A stretch of 64,000 nt of DNA, taken from the NCBI GenBank assembly GCA_030704615.1, contig CM060732.1, positions 76,179,053 to 76,243,052 on the forward strand, in the 5' to 3' direction. This document shows positions 54,901 through 64,000 of the stretch, piece after piece. This DNA comes from Takakia lepidozioides (taxonomy: Eukaryota; Streptophyta; Takakiopsida; Takakiales; Takakiaceae). Made by a program: the position numbers and the translations under genes. A model generated the notes under the pieces. That model saw only the letters and a list, made by a program, of their open reading frames with translations, was not told where the DNA came from and ran no database searches. How positions within the stretch are numbered: the first letter of the stretch is position 1; each line of letters begins with the position of its first letter.

Positions 54901-57900
54901 CAATGAGGAAAACTGGATTGCCCTAGCCAAACGAATGAAGCAGGTTGCAGAGGAGATGGAATCGACTGAAGATCAGATGTTTGCCAAACTTCAGGTAAGA
55001 ACAGCGATACCAGAAACCCCCTGAGTGTATAACCTAGGATGAACACACTCTACAGCTGGCTTAGGATATATTGGTGATGCCATTTGACCTTTGGTGGCTT
55101 GTCACTACCAAACACGCCGTTAATCTTTTTGGTATCCTTGTTATTTTGTTCTTGCTTCTTTTTCTTTCTATCTTCTTTTTTCTGCTGTTTGTGTCTGGTT
55201 TTCTCTACTGAAAACCCCTGTATAACTGTATTTCAGATCTTCTCAGTACTTCTTTTTTGGTTACCTTTAATTGTAAGTATGGAGACATCTCAATACTTCT
55301 TAAGGATATATTGGTGACATTCTTAGCAGGTTGGTCGTCTGCTACCTGAATGTTGAAATGACAATTTTATATCCTCAGCAGGAGAGAATTGTAATACAAT
55401 GAAAGAAGAAAGCATGGTAAAGGGATACCCACATTGTAAAAAAGGGGTGACCCTTTGGAGAACTCTTATTTCTGCTGACCAGGACAGGGTCATCCATCCC
55501 TGTCCATTCTTTCTTTCTCTGGTAAAGAAGATATAGTCAAATATCATGTAGGATATTTCAAACAGATTGCAAGATCCTTGCTTTAGGTTGTTGAAGCTTT
55601 CAAACTGTGATAAAGTCTAAATTGCTGGCACAACCAGGTAATCCAAGCTGTAAGTTACTGTTTGGCATGGATGCAGGTCTTGTTTGAGAAGTTAGGCCCT
55701 GCTCAAAGGGAGGCTTTTCTGGACATAGCCGTTTTCTTCCAAGATTGGGACTGGAGGATGGTGGAGCGAATAGTTGGGAAGCCACAGCTGGACACATTGG
55801 TTGACCAGGCCCTTGTCAATTCCAAACTGCGAGACACAGACAGCGTCTCAGGCATTGCCCAGCTGACACGTTATTCTGAGCAACCATGGAAGACAGACAT
55901 GGTGATGATGCATGATCTGCTGAACGCAATTGCCTGTAGGCGTGCCCAAGGAAACCGTGTGCTGTCTGAGGATCAAGCCCATTTGCCAGATCGGCTCTTA
56001 ATGGACACCCCTGGCAATGTAAGCAGTTCAATACTTGACAAGGAGTTCTGAAGTATTGTATTAGTAAACCTAGTGGTCCTCTCGTGTCACACAATGTCAT
56101 CAATTTCATCATTCTAGTGCTCATTGTACATAGCAGGCCAGAAATTACTTTGAACTGCAAGATAAATCCCAACGGTCAGTTCTACACACGATTTAAAAAA
56201 AAGAGTTTTGGCATCCATTGTAAGCATTACCAAGTATACAGATTATTGATGATTATTGCATTGTTATACTTACGGACAATCAAAAGGTCAAAAGCTCACA
56301 AAGTCTCAAGGAACACATTACTGATTGTTTGGAATATGCAAAGTCTTGCTTCTGTATGTTGTGTGTACACTCGATTTGGAGATGGAGTCCTCCAGATGGG
56401 AGCGGTCCGTGTATGCCACTTCCAAGTTCAGGCTATGTCCTTTATAAGAGATTGGAAAGTTCTTGGCTTGCTACAGGAACTAAGCCTTATCCAGGGGCTA
56501 TCCCTGATAAGCTGCAAAGAAGCCTTGCACGGCACAATGCTCGAGAAAATGCAAGGCGTACGAGTTCTCATCCTCCATGACACACACATGCGTGGCTCCT
56601 GCACAAAGCCCTTGAACCAGCTCCAGTTCCTTTACTGGGGGCGGAGCCAGGTTGCCCAAGATGTGCGCTTGCCCTTTCAATTGGGAAGACTGCGGAATCT
56701 GGAGATGTTGATCCTTCGCGCCAATGAGATGGACCTTTCTATTAAGGTACTCCTGTTTTTTAATCCTAACACATGTTCCACAACCGTAAAAATTTATAGA
56801 CTGTAGTGAGTCTCTGGGACAACGCACCTTTTTTGAACGTGATGCTCTTTGTGGAAATTTGGGTTAAGAGTCACAAAGTGGTTCCAAAGTTGTTTCTTAT
56901 GTTGACCACAGGAAGCAATGCTACTTGAGTCAGGATGATGCATTTTGATGTTCCTTGATATATAAATACATGCTCAGTTTTCATTGCGATAAGATTCTTG
57001 ATATGTTCCTTCTGAAGTATAAGTGAATTGGTCATGCAGTTTCCACCGCAGCTTAAGGATCTGACCCTGATAGGGTGTAACAACATGGAGGAGTTGCCAG
57101 AGACTGTGCTCCTGCTGACAGGCTTGCTGGAACTGCACCTCAATAGCTGCAGCAGGCTGCAAGACTTAACACACTTACTTGGCAACTTGAAGATGCTCCA
57201 GCGGCTTCGCCTGGAGAACTGTCTTAGCATTCGACAACTGCCAAAGTCAATAGGGCAGCTTGTTAGTGTGCGTGAGATGGACCTCTCAGGTTGCACAAAC
57301 ATCACCACTCTTCCTTCAGAGATGGGAAGTCTTCAAGCCATGCGGAAGCTCAACCTCACTCGGTGCAAATGCCTGGTGCGGTTGCCCCCAGAGATTGGTT
57401 CACTGCGAAACATGACCCACCTCTGCCTTGCACAATGTGGCATCACCACGTTGCCAGCAGAAATTGGGCAACTTTGTGCCCTTCAGGATTTCTCATTGTC
57501 GGGCTGTATTAGGGTGGAGAAACTACCGAAAGAAATTGGACTCCTATGTACTTTGCTCCGGCTGAACCTGAGCTCTTGCACAAACCTCAAAGAGTTGCCC
57601 CGGGAGATTGGCAATTTGGGCTCACTGCAGAAGCTTTCTCTCAACTCATGCTGTTCTTTGTCCCGGCTGCCCAATGAACTTTTTGAGCTGGACACACTGC
57701 AAGCCCTTGACCTCGACTACTGCAAGCTGCTGGCACACCTGCCGGCAGAGATTGGGAATCTGCGTTGCTTGCAGCGATTGTCCCTGAATTGCTGCACCAG
57801 GCTGAACCGACTCCCACTCGAAGTCCGGAGCCTGCCCTCTTTGCAGGTACTCAACCTTGTGGGTTGCACAGGGCTGAAGCCAGACCAGGCAAAACTGATT

Positions 57901-58008
57901 CAGAACATGACCAAGGAGCACTCTGTGTATGTATATAGGGAGGATGATGCAGTCATTCTGGAGGGACCCAAGAACCCAAGCTTCAAGCTGTACAGCATGA
58001 CTTACTGA
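51975..58008 (+). CDS. NB-ARC/LRR immune receptor (NLR) with non-TIR N-terminus, about 6 exons
   Basis: Proposed exons are 51975-52433, 52774-53090, a 20 bp microexon 53895-53914, 54000-54994, 55677-56018, 56432-56746 and 57040-58008. They have GT-AG borders, all phase 0 except around the microexon, and give about 1138 residues. Residues 1-153 are Ser-rich. A helical segment follows (STFKDLVSIFERLQWDIL). NB-ARC has the P-loop GIHGQAGLGKTTLL (near 54281), a kinase-2-like VVRIAIDNLFD (near 54516; the usual second Asp is Asn), SSVIITCP, GLPMALKVVGS (near 54846) and MHDLL (near 55907). About 12 LRRs follow with the LPxEIGxLxxLxxLxLxxC pattern. NLRs sense pathogen effectors in the cytosol or nucleus and trigger immunity. 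No TIR domain is seen; the N-terminal class is uncertain. The frames are open, so the gene looks intact; the microexon is inferred only to keep frame. Confidence 0.85.
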
Positions 58009-60200
58009 TTCTACTCATTCAAGGGAAAGTCGGTATGAGAGGCACATCCCTTGCTCACTTGGTGCTGAGACATCTGCAAGTGACATCTTCAGAGACCCGC
58101 AAAGCTGTGACATACGCGAGTTTCTAAATACAAGAAGCATTCAAGCTTGCCCAGTTTCTTTGGAGTTTACCTAAGCTAGTTGGAAACCAGTTCTTGAAAT
58201 CTGAGAGGACCTGTCTTTGACATTACATTTTGAGGTCATTGTTGTAATGATGTAAAAGTGGCTGCACCCCCACAAGACTAGGAAGACCTTGTGAATTCCT
58301 GCAGACAGTCACATCACTGCGGATTTGGCAGATAAAATGGTTGTTACATCGATGTCATCGTTTCCTAAGATTGGGGCACATTTTGGAGCCTTCATTGGTT
58401 CGATCAATGCGCAAGACCATGACGTGCTTGATCTCTAGAGTGTGGATAATGATTAATAGCTTTCGAAGCTCAAAGATAGGGGGGTCCCATGCATTGTTGT
58501 GATGAAGCCTTGCGGCAAGCATTCCCCCCTCTTAAAGTTATTTATTTATTTATAAGCTTGCTACTCTTGACAACTCCTTTATTTAAGTTGTCAAGTAAAT
58601 TTTACTATAGTCTGAATTTAACTGAATATATTTGATTATTTAATTTTAACACCTGAAATTAACTAAGTATTGTTAAGATTTAAACTTGACACCTGGAACA
58701 TCTTCTCCTCACCCTAGTCAATAGTGTAGCTCCTCTCTCTAAACGACATCTAAAATCTTTCTAAATCGTAGAGTGGGTCCTCAAGTTTCACCAAAGTAGG
58801 TGAGCGTTGCTGAGCTCAAGTAGAGCCATGATCTTGCATTGGTCAGCTTGGTCTTGGTCTTGGTGAAGCAGCCTGCACCCAATTAGCACTGTAATCCGGA
58901 GACTGCCTGGCTTGAAATTCACAATCATCCACATTTGAATAGATTGTTAGTCTAAATATTAGTTCTAATCTCCCGACTCTGTCATTCCAACTCCTTTATG
59001 CTGGGATGGCCGGCAGCTCCTTTCTGCTGCGATACTTGAAGTGTCTTCATAAATTGTAAGCATTTCAAGGTTCAGATTGTCAACGCAAATCTAGTTCTAA
59101 ATTCAGTTGAGATTAAGATTAAGCTTGCTTATAATTCGGGGTTGAGGGAAGGGAAGGAACGCAGTTCAACGTCCAATAAGTACATGAAAATGTGGACATC
59201 GACAAAGTTTGGGAACGTCGTTAGATAGAAATGCTTGTGCACACCCGAATATTGAATTTCTCTGTTTATGTCTAGATGCATTTCAAGCTTACAGATATGA
59301 GTTGAAACTGTTGAGAGCTCTAGACAAGTTGCCCATCGGCCCCAGGGGCTCCTGTCCAGAATTGACATATACACGTTAGGATTGTGTGGCTGCTCAGGTC
59401 AATCACACCTGGAACAGCGCCGGCATGAGTTCTTTAAAGATCCTTCGTTATTATGGTGGGACAAAATTGCTCAGGTCCTACTTTCTTCATGTTTCTCTGT
59501 TATGCAAAAGTGGCTGTTCCTATCAGAATCATAATCTACCTAACCAGGCAAATGCATTACAAGGGTTTTTCACAACTTGGTCTTTGGAGGCCTGCTGTGT
59601 AGTTTGAACGTATGGAGCTGCATACAACTGCAATATGGTGGTGCTTACAGATTAATCCAAGATCACTGTCCAGACTACAGACATAAGCATCGCACACAAG
59701 AGGTCATTAGGATAGAGGGTTGGTTGAACCCTCCTAGGCTTGTTTAGTTCTTCATGGTGGTGCCGAGTGATTTAAACATGCTAACCACTAGAAGGGACAA
59801 CAGGCCAATTACAACAGAGATGTTGAAAATGAAAATGCTGATTACAATACTCACTCCAAATTTGCAGAGTTACAGTAAGCTATCAAGAATCTCTCAAGTA
59901 GTACACATGCTAGCTTTCAGACAATTCACGATGCTCACATTCCTTTAGAGAGAGCGATCTCCACACTCTGGACTCAACTACAACTAGCATACGTGAAAAA
60001 CAAAACGCACTCAGAATTAGTGCTCAAGAAGCTAAGTCACTACAAGCGGGAAATATAAGGTTCAAACTGCAGTCGTGGAACGTGATGCCAGCAAGGATTG
60101 ATAGATGTCACTGTAACATCCTAGTTGGCATAGAAAGCTAAACTACAATAACCGGCAATGGTCCATCTAATGACGGACTGGATCTTCAAATTCAACACTC
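58009..60200. other. 3' flank of the NLR and gene-poor DNA
   Basis: Contains dispersed repeat pieces shared with 40220-40320 (at 59255-59370) and with 14690-14750 (at 59664-59722), and an AT-rich patch at 58540-58680. No supported gene. Confidence 0.5.
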
Positions 60201-60232
60201 CCACTCAGTCCGACATTGTCTGCTTGCCTGCT

Positions 60233-61205
60233 TCAATGGTTGTGCTTTGCATAGAGAGATTGCTGAAGGATGCAATCCAAGCATGGAGCGAAAACGAAAG
60301 ACCCGTCTGGGCCAAGAGTCTTCGTAAAAATATCAGCGATCAGGTTGTTGGTTTGCACATACTGAATTTCAATTTCTCCCTTTGCTTGGTTCTCGCGAAT
60401 GACATGGTATTGGACGTGGATGTGCTTCGTTCGACGATGGTACTCCGGATTGTGAACCAATCTGATGCAGCTCTGATTATCACTGTGAAGTGGGGTGGGT
60501 GTCTTTTGTGGGTGACCAATGGACTCCATGAGCCTACGTGACCAAATAATTTCTCTGATGTGAGCGGCAACATATTCCGATTCAGTTGTCGATCTAGCTG
60601 TGCATGCTTGCTTTCGACTGCTCCAAAATGATAGCTCCATGATTCAACATAATGACACATCCCGATCTGGATTTTCTATCGTCTACATCACCAGCATAAT
60701 CTGCATCGCAGAATCCTCTGAGCACATTTGTGTCTTCTTTTCCATCGTAGGTCAAAACAAAAGCAGATGTTCCCTTCAAGTACTTCATGATCCGTTTCAC
60801 CGCATTGCAATGCACAGGTCTGTGTCTTGATGCGTATTTTGCCACTGCATATGATATGTCAGGACGACTACCGATGCTTGCAAACATTAGACTTCCAACC
60901 ATTTCCTGATATGGAAATTGGTGATCCGTTAGGCTCTCTTTTGCCTCGCTCTCTGTGTCACCCGAAAGAGAGTAAAAATTCATCGGGTCAGCAGGGGTGG
61001 TCACAACCACTACGTTTTCAAAACCATACTTCATTATCATCTTCTCAATATAGACTTGCTGATCGATCCATATGGTCCTGATTTGCCGATCTCTTTTAAT
61101 CTTCAAACCAACATAACAGGTTGCTTCTCCCACTTTGGTTTCAAATTCCTTGGTCATGTATTCAAACATGTTGTCAAGCCGTGCTTGCTTGACACAATAG
61201 GCTAG
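60233..61205 (-). pseudogene. Copia reverse transcriptase C-terminus and RNase H fragment
   Basis: The minus frame at 61169-60594 encodes EATCYVGLKIKRDR, YIEKMIMKYGF, YQEMVGSLMFASIGSRPDIS and GFCDADYAGDVDDRKSRSG, the end of Copia RT and the start of RNase H. After a frameshift near 60620, 60640-60233 gives ARSTTESEYVAAHIREIIW, LHSDNQSCIRLVHNPEYH, RTKHIHVQYHVIREN and LIADIFTKTL, the usual RNase H end. Coding sense stops abruptly at about 61205, where a TG-starting LTR-like sequence begins, so a second element likely truncated it. It is on the opposite strand to the Copia remnant at 41-44 kb and is a separate copy. Confidence 0.9.
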
Positions 61206-61206
61206 G

Positions 61207-61876
61207 TGTTAGGTGCCTATGGAGCCCGGATTGGAACAGCAGACCAACCCATCAGAAAAGAACGTAACCGCTGAACCTGACGGGGCTGATCTTTACGGAC
61301 ACCTGCAGGTGACAAGAACTGGGCAAGCTGGTGGTTTCAAGAATCTAGGGATTTGTGAAGAAGAGGAGGCAGTGCACGACAAGAAAAAGTATGGTTGCAG
61401 CGCGGGCTTTTGGAGCATGCCTGAATTGAGATGAAGGACAGATGATTTGAAGAGAGGGCCTGAGATCTGAAAAGGATGTGTGATTGTGCATAGAGGAGAT
61501 GAGAGTATAGCATGGTGTGGCGGTTGGGTGGACCGGAGGAGTAATCCGGTACTTTGCTGTCAGGAATAGATAAGGTAGAGAGGAGTTGTAGGGTTTCGTG
61601 CTGACTGAAATCAGAAGTAATACCTTCTCTACCTAGAGTGTACAGGTTGTGAATAGAGTTCTGGTCGGGTTTACACTGAGCTTGAACTGACTGGAAACCC
61701 TATGGAAGTGAGCAGAGGAGTGCGTTGATTTTCCCTGTTGAAATAATCAAGTGGACAGCTCCTTCCTTTGAGCTTTTGGAATGAGATCAATTGTACGTGG
61801 CTTCAAGGTATAGAAATTGAGAACTGGTTGGACAGAACTGGTGCTTTGGTTGAAATAAAGATAGAGCAGTGATAAG
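61207..61876 (+). repeat. Probable 5' LTR of a Ty3/Gypsy element
   Basis: Starts TGTTAG right after the truncated Copia fragment and runs to a primer-binding site. The 3' border is uncertain: the last CA is at 61867-61868, leaving an 8-base gap before the PBS. No second LTR lies in the window for comparison. Confidence 0.45.
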
Positions 61877-61889
61877 TGGTATCAGAGCC
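61877..61889 (+). promoter_or_regulatory. Primer-binding site of the Gypsy element
   Basis: tggtatcagagcc, complementary to the initiator tRNA-Met 3' end, precedes the gag frame by about 220 bp. Confidence 0.75.
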
Positions 61890-62109
61890 AGATTCAGCGA
61901 TCGGGGAGAGCAGATCGTGGAATTTTGGAATTTCCAAAAGTAAGGAAAACGAGTGAATGAGCCAAATCTCGTTCGGCTCTGTGAGCACACACCCTTGTGA
62001 CTACGAGCAGGATAGTGAAATGGCATGAGAGCGTGAGCGCTCCGATGCAGCCAGCCTACACCGAACTTCAGATCGTGAGCGCGGGAGTCAATTATTTTCA
62101 CAGCAGCAG

Positions 62110-62520
62110 ATGGAGGCCCTAGGCACTTTAATTCGATCTGAGATGCAAAAATTGGCCCCTGCACAAACTCAGACTGAAAAGCGATCGGGGGAGGTAGCTG
62201 TGAGTGAGCCACTTAATGAGGGTGAATCCAAGGCCGACTCCCATGAGGCCAAGATGAAACGAATCAAGGACGTCACTAGGGAAATAAGATGATTGGTGAA
62301 ATTGCCAGAATTTTATGGTAAGCCATCTGTCAAGCCTGAGGAAATATTGTTTTTCCTGGATACATTAGAAGAGTTCTTTGAGGACAATTATTCAGAGGAA
62401 GCCAAGATACAGACAGCTGCTTTGCAGCTCAAGCTATGGTGGTCGCGCCAGAAGCCGGAACGCCGTGAACACAAGAAACCACCACTTGGGCTATGTTTAA
62501 GACACTGCTCTTAGCCCAGA
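62110..62520 (+). pseudogene. Ty3/Gypsy gag fragment
   Basis: MEALGTLIRSEMQKLA begins the frame. A TGA at 62290 interrupts it, then VKLPEFYGKPSVKPEEILFF, LEEFFEDNY and AKIQTAALQLK follow, the plant Gypsy gag core. A frame change near 62460-62490 leads into AMFKTLLLA. It ends near 62520 with no protease or RT, so only the 5' end of the element survives here. Confidence 0.75.
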
Positions 62521-62529
62521 AAGAGAGAG

Positions 62530-63735
62530 AAGACTCCGGCCGAAGCCGGCGTAACTAAGAGCCACTTCGCCTTGCGGCTACTGCCTCCTTTCGGGGGTGG
62601 GCCCTATAAAAGGAAATGTGTCATATGGGACACCAATTGACAGTAGAAAGTAGGGGAGTCTGTGTACCCCTAGGTACCCAAGGGATACCCTGGGGGACCT
62701 ATGGTGCATTTGAAGTGCCGGATTCCAATTGGCGTTTGTTGGTGATAATAGCTGTGAGTGAATGGAGTGCCGTGAGGTGAATTGCTTTGAAACATTTGTG
62801 GATGGGAAGAGTGGGAATATTGAAGTTATCATGTATGTCATTGATACTCGTGATATGAATGTCGCCTCGAGTACCGGCGGTGATGACGGTTAATGGGCCA
62901 GTTTTCCAGCCATACTGTCGGATTGCAAAGATAAGCAGGGCATACTTTTGACGTTTTTCTAAAATCGAATCATTGGGCTAGCGATCGTGACAAAATGTGA
63001 ATTCAATGAAATGGATGGTGAATTGTGGGGATGATGAGGTGGGGGATAGGGTGTTAATAGGTATGCCTTTACAATGAGTATGTCCGGGCAAAGCCTGGCA
63101 GGGCATGAGCATGGTGATCGGGTACATATGCATGGTAGCAGCTAGGGTGGCACGGCGTGGTCGGGTGGCCGACCTTGGTAGGTGCCAGCGTTTATAAGCG
63201 AGAACCATCTGGTTTCAGCATGGTTTAGAAAGAGCTTATGGTTGCCTTGTAGATTGATAAGGCGCGTACTTCTCAGTGTTTCAATAGTGTTGGATAGCTT
63301 CTTCATAACTTATTGGCTACTCTGTAAGCTATGAGCAAGCAGTGAAATCAGTATTTCCAAGAGTCATGAGCTTCTGATTGATCCAGGCCGTCTGTTGATT
63401 GGTCCGGGAGGTTGCTGCTCAGACATTACCTCTAGCTTCTTTAATCTCCTTCTCCTGAATCTTTTGTGCTCCTTTTCCAAATCTTTAATTATTGCATTCA
63501 GGTTGATTGTCTCCACAAATATGTAGTAAAGACTTAGAAATACGCATTCATATTTATAGAGGACTCATGACCTTAGTACATGGGTTTCCTTGTAAAAGTA
63601 TAATTGTGTCGTCATGTCAATCATTGTTTCTTTTATATGCTCAAGAAGTTATCATCTTCTTCAAACCTCAACTTGTATGGATCTTGTTTCATGACTGAAA
63701 TGACTATCAAGGGTGGTGGAAACTTGTGCAGTGCT
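62530..63735. other. No supported gene
   Basis: A TATA-like ccctataaaagg near 62602 is present, but no coding sequence follows. The remainder is the upstream region of the phytocyanin gene. Confidence 0.45.
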
Positions 63736-63738
63736 ACA

Positions 63739-63928
63739 ATGGAATCTGTCATCAAAATGATCGTGATGGTGGCCGCAGCAATGCTACTGCTGCTGCCTGC
63801 AGGGGCTACTGCAGCAACGTGGATAGTGGGTGGTCGCGTAGGTTGGACCAACCCACCCGGTAGTGACTACAGTGATTTCTACTCAATTTGGTCCAACAGC
63901 ATCCACTTCAAAGTGGGAGACACTCTCG
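63739..63928 (+). CDS. Phytocyanin (plastocyanin-like/ENODL), exon 1, partial
   Basis: From the ATG at 63739 the protein begins with a signal peptide (MIVMVAAAMLLLLPAGATA) and then the phytocyanin N-terminal strand TWIVGGRVGWTNPP, SDFYSIWSNSIHFKVGDTL. This is the Cu_bind_like fold of blue-copper or copper-free extracellular, often GPI-anchored proteins. A GT donor (CTCG|gtaagc) at 63929 leaves phase 1 after GDTL, the conserved intron site of this family (next codon usually Val). The copper ligands (His, Cys, His, Met/Gln) lie in exon 2 outside the window, so the subtype cannot be told. In-frame ATGs upstream (63604, 63691) precede the signal peptide and are less likely starts. Confidence 0.85.
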
Positions 63929-64000
63929 GTAAGCCCTCATCTGCACATGCTTTACATGCATGGACGCCCATGGTAAATTGATGACCAGCTATAATAAAAG

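Noticed and set aside
63604-63738. Earlier ATG for the phytocyanin frame
   Set aside because: The upstream codons do not resemble a secretory leader; the ATG at 63739 puts the signal peptide at the N-terminus as the family requires.

Overview
This is a nuclear window from a land plant. It is intron-rich and dominated by transposable elements. The identifiable protein families are plant ones: plant-type pentatricopeptide (PPR) modules, an NB-ARC/LRR immune receptor, a phytocyanin, a HDHD3-like hydrolase, and Copia, Ty3/Gypsy, LINE, CACTA and hAT elements. The many decayed PPR modules and the unusual NLR N-terminus suggest a seed-free plant (fern, lycophyte or bryophyte), but that is inference.

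Layout. 1-1.66 kb: decayed PPR gene (minus) split by a 0.73 kb AT-rich TIR element. 2.2-5.0 kb: CACTA-type terminus with GC-rich subterminal repeats and a broken Ptta/En/Spm-like transposase gene. 5.7-6.3 kb: LINE 3' fragment. 10.6 kb: tRNA-Glu-like gene. 11.4-13.6 kb: intact three-exon HAD hydrolase. 14.9-15.3 and 16.3-16.8 kb: PPR pseudogenes (plus). 16.8-39.95 kb: two related large hAT-type elements side by side, called TE1 and TE2 here. 40.7-43.8 kb: Copia remnant, cut off by a second AT-rich repeat. 45.7-46.2 kb: F-box-like pseudogene. 52.0-58.0 kb: apparently intact NLR gene. 60.2-62.5 kb: antisense Copia RT/RNase H fragment abutting a Gypsy LTR/gag fragment. 63.7 kb: first exon of a phytocyanin running off the window.

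The standout is TE1/TE2. TE2 (about 14 kb, GACGT-rich terminal inverted repeats, a probable 8-9 bp target-site duplication) carries three genes. These are a 470-codon protein-kinase-like gene pointing inward from the left end, a frameshifted hAT (DUF659) transposase with a long acidic C-terminal tail pointing inward from the right end, and an unrecognised accessory gene in the middle. Each gene is preceded by the same device: an array of short hairpins (TGCGACCACC...GGTGGTCGCA) and then a TATA box about 300-370 bp before the ATG. TE1 (about 9.2 kb) is an internally deleted relative. It keeps a broken kinase gene, half the accessory gene and only the tail of the transposase. The two copies also differ by a 70 bp in-frame inversion inside the kinase gene and by inversion of a repeat array. 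I know of no described hAT family that carries its own kinase gene.

The single-copy host genes that look functional are the HAD hydrolase, the NLR and the phytocyanin; most of the rest is repeat-derived or decayed.
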